In this document: one piece after another, positions 17,859-27,933 of the stretch
How positions within the stretch are numbered: position 1 is the stretch's first letter
Layout of the letters: every line of letters starts with the position of its first letter
Origin: G020350405 sp964513655
GTDB lineage: Bacteria; Planctomycetota; Phycisphaerae; Sedimentisphaerales; Anaerobacaceae
Direction: 5' to 3'
Length of the DNA: 64,000 bases
Assembly: GCA_964513655.1 (NCBI GenBank)
Contig: CAZENQ010000002.1
Location: 60,491 to 124,490, forward strand
Notes under the pieces: generated by a model
Seen by the model: only the letters and a program-made list of their open reading frames with translations
Told to the model about the DNA's origin: nothing
Database searches by the model: none
Translations under genes and position numbers: made by a program

Positions 17859-18626
17859 ATGATTAGTCAGTTCACACAAAGGATACTTTGGTCAACTCTT
17901 GCGTTGGCCCTGGTTCTCGCAGGATGTCAGCGCAAATACGAGGAAGATGTTTTGGCCTACCCCCCGGATGTAAATGCGATTATTGTTACGAGTGATTATG
18001 CCCCTCGGACGATCGGGGCTACCGGTGGCTATCAGGCATGGATAGATACAATAAAGCTTGAACGTGATTGCGTGGTTACTTACTACAAACCGGATGGCAG
18101 TTTTTACCTTACCGAGCAGCATCATGAAATTTACCCTTGGTCAAACGCCATTCGAATTTCGGCACAGGAGCCACAGGGTGAGTTTGTTTGGCAATTATCA
18201 GCCGACGGCTTTAAAATATTGCAGGCAGGTACGTCTTGGGTACTTAGGCCGGAATACGAGATGCAGGATGTGCTTCGCGCGGTACTGGATATGACAACGG
18301 CGCCGGTGCGGCTTTTAGATTCCACCGGGCTTGTCAAAGGACCTGAGCCAGTCAAAGTGCAGGGGCTGTGGCATCATCCGATTGAAAGGGCTGGCGGTGG
18401 CGAGCCGCGTTTGCCAAAAGCGGTTTTCTACCAAAACATCGAAAGTGGATTGGTGGATATGATTTGGTTTGCTGGTGTTGCTGAACGGAAGTTTTTAGCT
18501 GTTCGCGGCTATGACTATAGCAAAGCCCGAGACCAACAGGTCTTGGTTCCTGGTAAGATAGAGATATTTGAAGCTGATGCCAAGGGTGTTTTGCAGCAGC
18601 GACTGGTTAAAATCGATTTCAAGTAG
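17859..18626 (+). CDS. Lipoprotein of unknown function
   Basis: This 255-residue protein starts at the ATG after AGGAGA. An N-terminal signal ends in the lipobox VLAGC (Cys about residue 23). The mature part has no motif I can name. It is mixed alpha/beta in character, with repeated Tyr/Trp-rich segments and an Asp/Glu-rich C terminus, probably outer-membrane or periplasmic. It lies just upstream of the exopolysaccharide locus on the same strand but is separated by 540 bp, so it need not belong to it. Confidence 0.7.
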   Translation: MISQFTQRILWSTLALALVLAGCQRKYEEDVLAYPPDVNAIIVTSDYAPRTIGATGGYQAWIDTIKLERDCVVTYYKPDGSFYLTEQHHEIYPWSNAIRISAQEPQGEFVWQLSADGFKILQAGTSWVLRPEYEMQDVLRAVLDMTTAPVRLLDSTGLVKGPEPVKVQGLWHHPIERAGGGEPRLPKAVFYQNIESGLVDMIWFAGVAERKFLAVRGYDYSKARDQQVLVPGKIEIFEADAKGVLQQRLVKIDFK

Positions 18627-19170
18627 ACGCGTCATTCTGAGGGGCTTGGGCATTCGGCCGTCTCTTCTTGGAAGAATCACGGACAGTTGCAGTATCCTGA
18701 GCTTTTATCGGTGTCTATAAATTTTTTCCTGCTGAAATTATCTTTTTACTTGTGCTGCTATTGCGGTAATTATCGGGCTCAAATAGACAAGCACGGACGG
18801 TGAACAAACCGTCCATTTATAGAGTATAACTATTCGATGGACTGTTTTGCGCAAGACGAGGAGCGGTCCGGCAGAACTAATTAGCATGACCCTGCGTTTC
18901 GTAAGTGCTTTGTGAAGCTATATTTATAGCAGAAACTCGTGTTTCCGGTGCCGCTTTCTTTTTGTTATCTGGGAGCGATTATAGGACGTTGGCGTTTTCC
19001 ATTGGTGCCAAAAGGGGCATTTAAATTCTTTGTAATGTTGGCTTTACGGCAGTTAAAAAAGTTAAGCGAAGGAGGTGTTAAACCGATAAATCTCATCGAG
19101 TACGAGGACGGTTTGAGAGCTTGAAGCTTCGAGGGGTAAAAACCCGGAGTTTATTGGGAATTTCAGGGAT
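18627..19170 (+). other. Non-coding leader region upstream of the exopolysaccharide locus
   Basis: The 544 bp hold a perfect 7-bp hairpin (GGACGGT at 18795-18801, ACCGTCC at 18808-18814), a GAAAC/GTTTC hairpin near 18930, and a structured stretch just before the next gene. In the last of these, AAACCG (19080-19085) can pair with CGGTTT (19109-19114), and GGGT (19134-19137) with ACCC (19142-19145). A GGAGGT at 19071 has no start codon nearby. I see no convincing gene. A 5' UTR element is possible, but I could not match a known riboswitch. Confidence 0.45.
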
Positions 19171-20775
19171 ATGAAACGTATACGGACTGTAGCAATCATA
19201 TGTCTTTGGCTGGTTTTTGCAACTTTTTGCCTGACAGGTTGTGGTAATAAGTTTTTTGACCCGGCACAGGTAGGCAGGTTTCGTCCTGTTCCGGCGGTTA
19301 ATGTGATACTGGATTCATTGGGTGTGGCGGATGAAGAGCCGTCGGCTTGGGAGGTAGCAGAAGACCCACGGCCGATAGACGCCATAGCCTACGAAACCGA
19401 TTATGTGTTTAGCTCAGGTGATATCGTCAGGATATCCATCTTCGAACTCCTTCAGGACCAGCAGGCATTTATAAATGATTTTGTTGTTACCGAGACCGGT
19501 AAGATATCCATACCTGAGGTTGGAGTGGTTGAGGCGGCAGGGTTGACTGAATCGCAACTTGAAGACGAAATTGCACAAATCCTTTCACCGAGCATACTGA
19601 AAGATCCGTCGGTTACCGTGACTTTGCTAAGGTCGGAGAAACGTACGTTTTCGATATCCGGTGAGGGTGTACCACGTCCGGGTAGATACGAGATTCCACG
19701 CTACGATTTTAGGTTGCTCGACGCGGTTGCGACGGGCGGTGGCATAAGCCAGTTCAATATAAGCTATGTTTATGTCTCGCGCCCTGTTACGGGCAAAGAA
19801 GTGGTTGCCGAACCCAGTGAAGCGGAAATTCCTGAGCGGCGCGAGCCGCACGAATTTATCACGCCTGAGGAGGAAATGCTTGAGATAATAGCCCCGCACG
19901 CAGGGCGGCAGTGGCCTGAGAATAGTCTTGTTATAGCTTCCACTGAGATGATAACGAGCATAGAACTTGCCGAGGCAGCTTTGCCGGAATGTTTTGGGAC
20001 GCTCGATGGTAGGCAGGGGAGAATGGACACTGGAGACATAGAAGACCTACTGGAATCATCGGCCGGGCCTGCTGGTCGTGAAACGATAGACGAGCCAATA
20101 GACCAACACCGGACAGGCCGGATTGAGTGGATTTTTCAGGACGGCAAATGGGTGCCGATTCAAGTCGGTCGGCCAACGCCGATGGAAACGCCGCTTAAAG
20201 CTATGCCGGAGAAAGTGGGCAAACCACTCGAGGAGAGGGTGCCAGCAGATTTCGACTGGGACCAGGTGGCACCGGGGGCTGCCCAGACGCGGGTTATGAA
20301 AATCCCCGCTGATAAACTGGCTGCAGGTGACCCTCGGTATAATATCGTGATAAGGCCGGGCGACAGTATCCAGGTGCCTGTTGATATTATCGGTGAATTC
20401 TGTATTATGGGTAATGTCAATGCTCAAGGATTTGTTGATCTTACGGGCCGGCCCATGACCTTGAAAATGGCTATAGCTGCGGCCGGTGGCTTAGGGCCCT
20501 TAGCTTGGCCAAAACACTGTGAAGTTATAAGGAGAATCGGTAAGGACAGAGAAGAAATCGTAATGGTGGATTTGGATAAAATTGCCCGGGCTGAGCAACC
20601 CGACTTCTTTATCAAACCGAATGATCTGATTAACGTCGGCACACATTCCACTTCCAGGTGGCGTGCCGTTTTACGCAATGCCTTCAGGGCCACTTACGGG
20701 TTCGGTTTCGTTTATGACCGTAATTTTGCGGATAGAGATTTCGGAACCCGCAGACCTATACCTGACTGGTTTTAA
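19171..20775 (+). CDS. Wza-like polysaccharide export lipoprotein
   Basis: This is a 534-residue lipoprotein with signal FCLTGC at about residues 19-24. A polysaccharide-export (Poly_export) domain begins near residue 75 (YVFSSGDIVRISIFELL). It is followed by SLBB-like beta-grasp segments (TFSISGEGVPRPGRYEIP near 155, and FCIMGNVNAQGFVDLTG near 410). Between them is a long acidic, proline-rich insertion of about 180 residues that canonical Wza proteins lack. It should form the outer-membrane channel of the exopolysaccharide locus whose exosortase, TPR and tyrosine-kinase genes follow. It is 15 bp from the exosortase gene, so co-transcription is likely. Confidence 0.88.
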   Translation: MKRIRTVAIICLWLVFATFCLTGCGNKFFDPAQVGRFRPVPAVNVILDSLGVADEEPSAWEVAEDPRPIDAIAYETDYVFSSGDIVRISIFELLQDQQAFINDFVVTETGKISIPEVGVVEAAGLTESQLEDEIAQILSPSILKDPSVTVTLLRSEKRTFSISGEGVPRPGRYEIPRYDFRLLDAVATGGGISQFNISYVYVSRPVTGKEVVAEPSEAEIPERREPHEFITPEEEMLEIIAPHAGRQWPENSLVIASTEMITSIELAEAALPECFGTLDGRQGRMDTGDIEDLLESSAGPAGRETIDEPIDQHRTGRIEWIFQDGKWVPIQVGRPTPMETPLKAMPEKVGKPLEERVPADFDWDQVAPGAAQTRVMKIPADKLAAGDPRYNIVIRPGDSIQVPVDIIGEFCIMGNVNAQGFVDLTGRPMTLKMAIAAAGGLGPLAWPKHCEVIRRIGKDREEIVMVDLDKIARAEQPDFFIKPNDLINVGTHSTSRWRAVLRNAFRATYGFGFVYDRNFADRDFGTRRPIPDWF

Positions 20776-20790
20776 CAGAATCGTTTAGTT

Positions 20791-21882
20791 ATGGCAGACA
20801 ATATTGTTTCCTCTGTTGCAAAAACACAAGCAGACCAAGACCCCGTTTGTGAACATTCCAAACTGGGACCTAGCCACTCCCGCAACAAATCATCTCAGGG
20901 AACCCCGGGCTCGGGTGCTGGACCCTCCTTTTGCAAGCACCAGCAAAATCCAAATATGGTTCGTGCAAGCTGGATTGAACTTGGAGTTCATAACTACGTC
21001 AAGATGCTGATAATTGGCGGCTTGTTTATCTATCTTTTTCGCAACGACATTCAACCGATTGTCTACAGGTGGCGTACTGACAGCAGTTGGTCGCACGGTT
21101 TTTTAATCCCGCTTTTTAGTTTATATTTCATCAACCAGGCAAAGAACAAAATCTTGAACCTTCAAACAAAGCCGAATTACCTGGGTTCGTTTTTTCTGAT
21201 TTGTGGGATTATGTTTTATATTCTTAACATAGTCAGCCCCGCCGGATATGCATATTTTCGCCCAATGTCCATAATAGCGGCACTTGGCGCGGTTGTGTTG
21301 TTTTTGGGCGGCTGGGCTTTGATTAAATATACCTGGCTTCCCATTGCGTTCTTGGTCTTTGCCGTACCATTGCCGAATAGATATTACGTTAGTCTGACTA
21401 TGCCGATGCGACAGCTGGCGACTAAGGTGGCAGCTGCTTTGTTGAATTTGGTTAGCCAGATGGAAGCCACTGCCAGTGGCGTGGTGATAGATATCATTTA
21501 TAGGGGCCAGCGGTTGGAACCTCCGCTTAATGTCGCTGAAGCCTGTAGCGGAATGCGGTTGCTCATGGCCTTCCTGGCCTTGGGTGTTGCTATGGCGTAT
21601 CTGCACTATAGGCCTGTATGGCAGAGGCTGGTTTTGTTGGCCAGTACAATACCGATAGCCGTGTTTTGTAATATCATACGGGTTACAGTTACCGGATTTA
21701 TTTATATTCTGATACATCCAAAGTACGCTCAGGGGATTTATCATGATATTCTCGGGATGGCAATGTTGCCGTTGGCGTTTGGCTTGTATGGTTTTCTTGC
21801 GTGGTTTATGGCCAGCTTGTTTGTTGAAGAGACAAAGGTTGCTGAGGATATTGTTGTTCGTCGGCAGCGTCGGAAAGATTAG
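20791..21882 (+). CDS. Exosortase (Xrt family transpeptidase)
   Basis: This 363-residue integral membrane protein has about eight hydrophobic segments after a 50-residue hydrophilic N-terminal extension. The catalytic triad pattern of exosortases is intact: Cys252 in NVAEACSGMRLL, Arg297 in CNIIRVTVTG, His318 in GIYHDILGM. It has the early SWSHGFLIPLFSLY block typical of the family. Exosortases cleave and transfer PEP-CTERM-type proteins at the inner membrane. The EpsI-like gene starts just after the stop codon, the usual exosortase/EpsI arrangement. Which exosortase subtype this is cannot be settled by eye. Confidence 0.93.
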   Translation: MADNIVSSVAKTQADQDPVCEHSKLGPSHSRNKSSQGTPGSGAGPSFCKHQQNPNMVRASWIELGVHNYVKMLIIGGLFIYLFRNDIQPIVYRWRTDSSWSHGFLIPLFSLYFINQAKNKILNLQTKPNYLGSFFLICGIMFYILNIVSPAGYAYFRPMSIIAALGAVVLFLGGWALIKYTWLPIAFLVFAVPLPNRYYVSLTMPMRQLATKVAAALLNLVSQMEATASGVVIDIIYRGQRLEPPLNVAEACSGMRLLMAFLALGVAMAYLHYRPVWQRLVLLASTIPIAVFCNIIRVTVTGFIYILIHPKYAQGIYHDILGMAMLPLAFGLYGFLAWFMASLFVEETKVAEDIVVRRQRRKD

Positions 21883-21885
21883 AGC

Positions 21886-22761
21886 ATGACAGATAAAGCG
21901 AAATATGAAATGACAGAGGGATCGCAAACACAGCAAAAGACGTACACCAATCCGACGGCAAAGAACGATATGCGAGTCTATCTGCAGCCGGCCTTTTTGA
22001 TATGTGTGGCCATACTTGCAATAGCGGGAAGTGGTATGTCCATCGCAGTAAAAAGTTTTGGGGTATACTTGAAGAAAGAACCGTTACCGTTGAGAAAATC
22101 CCTGGACCTCTTGGACGAAAAAGCCTTGGCTTTTTACAAAGTAGTGTCGAAAGAGGAGATCCCCTATGAAGAGGTTGTTAAAGGCCTGGGTACGGAACAC
22201 TATATTCAGTGGATTCTGGAAGACACCAATGCAGGCACCGACAGCAGGACCCGCTATTGTTCCTTATTCATTACCTATTACGAACTTCCCGACGTTGTCC
22301 TGCACGTACCGGAAGAATGTTATATGGGTAGCGGCTATCAAAGATTGACATCCGAGACTCTGACCTTCAATTGTCAATCCGTGGTTGACAATCGTAAATT
22401 CTCTGTCCCGTCCAGGTACCTAGTCTTTGCTGACACAGGTTCAAATCACTGGCGCGGTGAGACAAAATTTCCGGTTTTGTACCTTTTTAACGTCAATGGT
22501 CATTATTCCGACAGTAGAGAGAATACCCGATTGATTCTAAATAAAAATATTTTCGGAAAGTACTCTTATTTTTGCAAGGTTGAGTGGAACTTTTTTAATA
22601 CGAGGCTTACTGCAGCAGGACAACTGGGCGGTGTAAAGTTTTATCCGAGCAGAGAGCAGGCAGTGGCAGCGAGCCAAAAGCTCTTGAGTGTAATCTTGCC
22701 TATTTTGGAGCAGGAACATTGGCCAATTATGCAAGAGCTCAGAACATCGGGTGGCCAATAA
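21886..22761 (+). CDS. EpsI-like exosortase-associated protein
   Basis: This is a 291-residue protein with a single N-terminal membrane anchor (about residues 35-55) and a large extracytoplasmic domain. The segment VVLHVPEECYMGSGY corresponds to the conserved HSPEVCYPGAGW-like block of EpsI/DUF3485 proteins, with the invariant Cys preserved. In many systems this domain is fused to the exosortase C terminus; here it is separate and starts 3 bp downstream. Its precise job in exopolysaccharide or PEP-CTERM export is not established for the family. Confidence 0.85.
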   Translation: MTDKAKYEMTEGSQTQQKTYTNPTAKNDMRVYLQPAFLICVAILAIAGSGMSIAVKSFGVYLKKEPLPLRKSLDLLDEKALAFYKVVSKEEIPYEEVVKGLGTEHYIQWILEDTNAGTDSRTRYCSLFITYYELPDVVLHVPEECYMGSGYQRLTSETLTFNCQSVVDNRKFSVPSRYLVFADTGSNHWRGETKFPVLYLFNVNGHYSDSRENTRLILNKNIFGKYSYFCKVEWNFFNTRLTAAGQLGGVKFYPSREQAVAASQKLLSVILPILEQEHWPIMQELRTSGGQ

Positions 22762-22859
22762 CCTTGGTGCGCGGTCAAAGTCTAACCTCGTCCGTTTTAA
22801 AAAGTTAAAAGTGGTCTTTTTTTTCAAACAGTAGTGAGTAATGATTGCTCATGCGCGAT

Positions 22860-22887
22860 TTGCATCGCACGAATTGCAAGATACAAT
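22860..22887 (+). promoter_or_regulatory. Possible internal promoter before the TPR gene
   Basis: TTGCAT (22860-22865), a 16-bp spacer and TACAAT (22882-22887) lie about 75 bp upstream of the TPR gene, in the 200-bp gap after the EpsI-like gene. Confidence 0.4.
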
Positions 22888-22961
22888 GTACGATTTAGTA
22901 AAGGAACCTGAAAAAGAAGTCTCTGTATTTGGCAGCTTTGGCGAAAGGAAGGAAAAAGCTT

Positions 22962-25900
22962 ATGGCGAGAAAGAGATTGAATAAAAAGGTGGCGCTCATT
23001 GGCTCGGCGGTCTTTGTATTTCTGTCGCTGGCCGCTATCGGGATAGTTCTGCATTTGAGCCAGGACCCTGAAGAGTTTATCAAAGATGCCGATGCGGCGA
23101 TAAAAGCCGCACGTCAGGCGAGGGATGAAGACGTAAAGAAAGAAAAGTACGAAGTGGCCAAGCGTAATTATAGTAAGGCACGTTCGCTGGCAAAAACGGA
23201 TCCGCTCAGGATACAGATGCTTTTCAGACTTGCCCACTTGTATATCGAAACCGACCGATGGCGTGATGCTCTTGGCTGCTGGAATGGAATAATTAGAATA
23301 GACCCGGACAATGTGAAAGCCCGATACCCCCGGTTGAAATATTTCTACATACTGGCTGATACTGGTGCGCGTCAGCTTTGGCAGGAGGTGGAGTCGCAGG
23401 CATCGGAGTTGATAGAAGTGGCAGGGAATGCAGACCTGCTCGCTGAAGATACGGCTCAATGGGAATCTTTTGAAGTGCGAGAAGAAAAAAGAGGGGGGGA
23501 GTGGTTGGGGCCGTACCTGTATCTGGTTAGGGGTAGAGCCATACTTGAAATGACAAAACTGGGGGCAGTAACTGACAGGGACGAATCTCTTGGGCGCGCA
23601 ATGGATGATTTGGAAAAGGTTCGAGAACTTGAACCAGGTAATGTCGATGCCTACTGGCATTTAGCGCAGGCAGTCGTCACAAAGGGCCAGTTCCTCGCTT
23701 CAAGAGGCAATCTTGAAGAAAGAGATAAAACAAGAGAGCAGGCTAAAGAACTTTTAGAGCAGGCAGTCGAGGCTGCAGGGGACGATGTGAGAGCACACAT
23801 CAATCTTTTGACCATCAAGCGGGAGATTATACTTGCTAAAGGTGGCAGAGAACAAATTCAGTCGCTCGAACCTGAATACTTGTCGCTTGCGGAGAAGTTT
23901 GATTCGAGTGCGCGGGCTCATTTGGAATTAGCTGGATTCTATCAAACGCTGGGCCTGAAAAACCTTGATAAGGCCATAAAGGTGGTTGAAAAAGCAATAG
24001 AATTGGACAAGGAAAACATGGCTTGCGCAATAGAAGCAGCCAATTTGTATTATCGCAGGTTTTCTGTTTATGGGGAGATCCCGAGCCTTTATAGAGCGAT
24101 AGAAGTGGCTAAGAATGCACTTACATTGCCGGATGCGAAAGAGGAAAGCGGCCCACGACGGGTGGCAAATAGAATGAATAGGATCTTATTGAACGTCTTT
24201 CTTGCAAATTGCTATGTTGAGCAGATGCTTGAGCCTTGTGAGGTAAGGACCGAGGCACAAACCAAAGAATGGCTGACAAACGCCGAGCAAGCCGTGCACG
24301 AAATTGAACAAATTCTGGGCAGTGGTGAGGACCCGCAGGTTATTAAGTGGCAGGGAATGCTTGAGCTTGCAAAAGGGAATAAAAACATCGCTATCAGGAA
24401 GCTGTATGCAGTTTATGAGCAGTTTAAGGCCTCCGGGATAGAAGATGCGCAGCCTTCTCTTGTGCAGTATTCCTATTCGCGGCTGTCTCGTGTTCTTGCG
24501 AAGATTTTCGAGAATACTTCTGAGATTGGCGCGGTAAGGGAATTCTTGGCCAGTGCTCTCAAGACAGGTATTTCCCAGAATAAGCCCGAAGCTCTTTTGG
24601 ATTATGCGGATGTTTTGTTAACACTGAGAGACACTAACGGGGCTTTGAGTGCTGTAAACTTTTTTGAGAACGAATACTGGACCAACGAAAGGAGCCAGGC
24701 ACTTCGCACCAAGATTTACATTAGGGCAAGTCAGTTTGACGAGGCTGAGGAAAGATTGGCGCATGTCCGCCACGACGATCCAAATACAATTAAACTTAAG
24801 CTGGCGCTGGTGAATGGCAAAATCGCGCAGGTTCAGAGAGCTATAACGCGAAAGCAAAGGGCAGAAAGGCTTGGCCCGGCTTTCCAGGAGGTGATGGGTT
24901 TAGAACAGGAGGGTCTTGAGTCGCGGATTACTGAGTTGAAAAGCTACAAGGATGCTTACGCTGAGTTGGTGGGAAAACTATTATCAATAGAGCCTAATTC
25001 CGTTGAAGAAGCAGACGTTGTTGTTGTTTGTAACAATTATATGCCGGAAGGGAAGATCGAACAGGCCAAGGAAATAGTCAGTCGATTCTTGGAATCTTTT
25101 CCCACAAACACAAGAGTTCTGTTTTACAAGCAACTGCTTTCCGAGCCTGAGCCCGGAAAAATTTCGGAACAAAGGCATAAGGAAATACAGGAACAAGTCT
25201 TATCAGATATTGCTGACCCGGTAGAAAAGTCTTTGAAGCTTGGTGTGTTTTATCTGGGAAATAATGAGCCGAACAGAGCAGCTGAAGAGTTCAGGAAAGT
25301 CCTTAAAATGGAAACCTTGCAAGAAGGTGGTGTTGAGACGCTGACTCTGGGCCAGGCCGAGGAGATTACGGATTCAGACCGTCTCGCCGCAGACTATCTT
25401 CTCGGGATAGCTCTTGCTGGCAGCGACTGGGAACTCGCCGGAAAGGTTGTGGATGTTGCACGGAGCAGAAATATTGATGAATGCGAGGGCAACTTTTTTG
25501 CAGCTCGCCTTGCTGTGGCTAAGGAGGACTATAAAGATGCGTTAGCCAGGGTAGAGGAATGTTTGAGGCAAAGGCCTGTCTTCTCCAATGCCCTTATGCT
25601 CAGAAGCAATATCAATTCTGCACTTGGAAATGAACTTGCGTCTATTGGGGACGCCCAGGAAGCGGCTTCTTTGAATCCTCTCAACGGTACTATTGCAAAA
25701 GGACTGGCACTTGAGCTGTATCGGCGTAATCAAAAGCTTGGCGAGAACGTATTGTCTGACCAGCTAATTGAAACCCGAGCTGCCTTGGACAGGGCAATGG
25801 CGCTGAACCGGGATGATTTGGAGTTACGTAGCTTCTATGCTGAATATATAGCTCCGACACAGCGGATGAGAGCATTGGCGATTCGGCAGGATCTGCAAAG

Positions 25901-27887
25901 AACCGCTCCGAGTATGGAAAACGCCATACTGGCGGGCAGACTGGCAACAAGAATGGCTCTCCAGGCAACAAATGCCGAACGCAAACAGGTATTGTTTGAT
26001 ATGGCGGCCGCGTCTTTTGAACAGGCAAGGGCAATAGACCCTTCCGATAAAACAATGCTTGGTTACTATTCAGAATACTATCGTGTTAGAGGTGAGGATG
26101 AAAAAGCCGAGCAATTGCTTGTTGAGGCCCAGGACCGAAGTTTGCTCTGGCAACATCATTTTAGGAGCGGTCGCTTGGAGGATGCCAAAGACGTTTTAGA
26201 GCAGATGTATCAGGCCGATACGGATGACGCCGGTGTGGTCCGGGGCCTTCTGCTTGTCGCAGAGAAAACTGCCGATAAGCAAACTGCGAAAAAATATTCT
26301 GAGGAACTTTTGTCGCTTCAAAACAATGTAGAAAACCATCTTCTTCAAGTTCAGACCTTCCTCAAAATTGGTCTTATCAAAGAAGCTGAATACCAACTCC
26401 AAAGCCTTAAAGAAAGATATCCTGATGAGACTAGAGCACTGTTGCTTGAGGCGTGGTTGGCAATGAAACAGGGGCAGCTGAAAAAGGCGCTGCAATTGAC
26501 GAATCTGAATCTTGAGACTAACCAGGATGACCCTGTGGCATGGCGGTTAAGGGGCGAAATAAATCTTTTAAGGGCGGATTATGGCCAGGCAATTATCGAC
26601 CTTAAAAGAAGCAAGTCAATATCAACTGAGCCCGTCACCCGAATTGCTCTGGCAAAGGCCTATCGGCGGGCAGGCCGATATGAGGATGCTATAACGGAGC
26701 TTAAAAGCACAATTGAACATCCACAGGCTCCTACAGAAGCCATGCAATTGCTTGAGGAAGTCCTGTTACAGCGCGGCAGAAAGGAGGACTTGAGAAGATT
26801 TTATGATGGTGTCATGAAAGGTCCGGCCGGTAGTGTGTTCTGGTGTAATCGGGCGGCTGCATTTGCGATAGCAGAAGGGGATTTTGATAATGCGGTACGT
26901 CTGTATCAACTTGCTTGGCAAAGAAGTACAGAAAGTGGCGGTGGTGACATGGCCGCGCTGGATGGGTATTTGCAGGCACTCGTGCTGAGTGGAAAGCTGG
27001 ATAAGGTCTTTGAAGAGGCTGGCAAATATGTTGATGGCGATTTTGCTCACGTAGCTTTTTTCAGGATGGCTGAGGCAAAGTCAAAGCTCGGCGATAGAGT
27101 AACAGCAGTGGAATATTGCCGCAAGGCGGTTGATAAGGCGGGGACAAACGAGCTTCTTGTGTCCGATATTGTTCGGAAAATGCACTTGCTCCTTGGAGCC
27201 CAGGAGGCGTTGGCATACTGCAAAGAAAAACTACAGGCCAACCCTGACTCACTTGCTGCCAATTTAGCCATGTTTAATTTGACGAATCTTAACGGTGAGT
27301 ACAATAAGGCTGTAGGCTATATTGACGAATGCCTGCGGATAATTGAGCCCGATAGCCCTCGCAGGGTTGGTTATACTGTCAAAAAGGTAGAAACCTTGAC
27401 TTTGGCTTATGCCAAAACTTCCGATAAAAGTTATCTTGACAGGGCTGTTGCTGCCCACGAAAGTTTGTTGGCTGAAATGCCGAATAATGCAAATGTCTTG
27501 AATAATTTGGCTTATCTACTGGCCGAGAATAACGAAAGGTTGGCCGAGGCGCTTGAGTATTCTAGACGAGCTCATGATGCGAGGCCCAATGCCCCTGGCT
27601 TTTTGGATACTTATTCGTATGTCTTATATAAAAACGGTAGATACGCCGACGCAGCCGAATTTTTGCAGGCTGCTCTGCAACAGTACGAACAGAACAGAAT
27701 CTCTACGCCGCCGGAGGTATTTGAGCACTTGGGTATGATAAAAGAGGCGCTTGGGGCGCCAGTTGAGGCCCTTGATGCTTATGAACAAGCGTTGGAAAAA
27801 GGAGCGGACGAATTGCCGCCGGCAGTGATTGAGCGGATAAAATCGGCTATCGAGCGCCTCCCGGGACAAAACGAGAATGCTCAATAG
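22962..27887 (+). CDS. Giant membrane-anchored TPR protein of the exopolysaccharide locus
   Basis: This is a 1641-residue protein when started at the ATG nine bases after AGGAAGG. An N-terminal transmembrane anchor (about residues 9-32) is followed by an uninterrupted alpha-helical TPR/TPR-like solenoid to the C terminus. Clear TPRs include segments with the W-LG-Y-A-F-P pattern near the start (RWRDALGCWNGIIRIDPDN) and many later ones (RYEDAITELKSTI). PEP-CTERM/exosortase loci often carry a large TPR protein (PrsT-like), and this one is about twice that usual size. It probably acts as a periplasmic scaffold joining exporter, exosortase and chain-length machinery. Confidence 0.85.
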   Translation: MARKRLNKKVALIGSAVFVFLSLAAIGIVLHLSQDPEEFIKDADAAIKAARQARDEDVKKEKYEVAKRNYSKARSLAKTDPLRIQMLFRLAHLYIETDRWRDALGCWNGIIRIDPDNVKARYPRLKYFYILADTGARQLWQEVESQASELIEVAGNADLLAEDTAQWESFEVREEKRGGEWLGPYLYLVRGRAILEMTKLGAVTDRDESLGRAMDDLEKVRELEPGNVDAYWHLAQAVVTKGQFLASRGNLEERDKTREQAKELLEQAVEAAGDDVRAHINLLTIKREIILAKGGREQIQSLEPEYLSLAEKFDSSARAHLELAGFYQTLGLKNLDKAIKVVEKAIELDKENMACAIEAANLYYRRFSVYGEIPSLYRAIEVAKNALTLPDAKEESGPRRVANRMNRILLNVFLANCYVEQMLEPCEVRTEAQTKEWLTNAEQAVHEIEQILGSGEDPQVIKWQGMLELAKGNKNIAIRKLYAVYEQFKASGIEDAQPSLVQYSYSRLSRVLAKIFENTSEIGAVREFLASALKTGISQNKPEALLDYADVLLTLRDTNGALSAVNFFENEYWTNERSQALRTKIYIRASQFDEAEERLAHVRHDDPNTIKLKLALVNGKIAQVQRAITRKQRAERLGPAFQEVMGLEQEGLESRITELKSYKDAYAELVGKLLSIEPNSVEEADVVVVCNNYMPEGKIEQAKEIVSRFLESFPTNTRVLFYKQLLSEPEPGKISEQRHKEIQEQVLSDIADPVEKSLKLGVFYLGNNEPNRAAEEFRKVLKMETLQEGGVETLTLGQAEEITDSDRLAADYLLGIALAGSDWELAGKVVDVARSRNIDECEGNFFAARLAVAKEDYKDALARVEECLRQRPVFSNALMLRSNINSALGNELASIGDAQEAASLNPLNGTIAKGLALELYRRNQKLGENVLSDQLIETRAALDRAMALNRDDLELRSFYAEYIAPTQRMRALAIRQDLQRTAPSMENAILAGRLATRMALQATNAERKQVLFDMAAASFEQARAIDPSDKTMLGYYSEYYRVRGEDEKAEQLLVEAQDRSLLWQHHFRSGRLEDAKDVLEQMYQADTDDAGVVRGLLLVAEKTADKQTAKKYSEELLSLQNNVENHLLQVQTFLKIGLIKEAEYQLQSLKERYPDETRALLLEAWLAMKQGQLKKALQLTNLNLETNQDDPVAWRLRGEINLLRADYGQAIIDLKRSKSISTEPVTRIALAKAYRRAGRYEDAITELKSTIEHPQAPTEAMQLLEEVLLQRGRKEDLRRFYDGVMKGPAGSVFWCNRAAAFAIAEGDFDNAVRLYQLAWQRSTESGGGDMAALDGYLQALVLSGKLDKVFEEAGKYVDGDFAHVAFFRMAEAKSKLGDRVTAVEYCRKAVDKAGTNELLVSDIVRKMHLLLGAQEALAYCKEKLQANPDSLAANLAMFNLTNLNGEYNKAVGYIDECLRIIEPDSPRRVGYTVKKVETLTLAYAKTSDKSYLDRAVAAHESLLAEMPNNANVLNNLAYLLAENNERLAEALEYSRRAHDARPNAPGFLDTYSYVLYKNGRYADAAEFLQAALQQYEQNRISTPPEVFEHLGMIKEALGAPVEALDAYEQALEKGADELPPAVIERIKSAIERLPGQNENAQ

Positions 27888-27933
27888 CGTAGTAACTAAG
27901 CATTGTACCCTGTAGGTTTAATTGGAAGTTGAG

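Noticed and set aside
18939..19124. 61-codon plus-strand ORF upstream of the exporter gene
   Set aside because: GTG start without ribosome-binding site, no recognisable domain, and it overlaps the structured leader.
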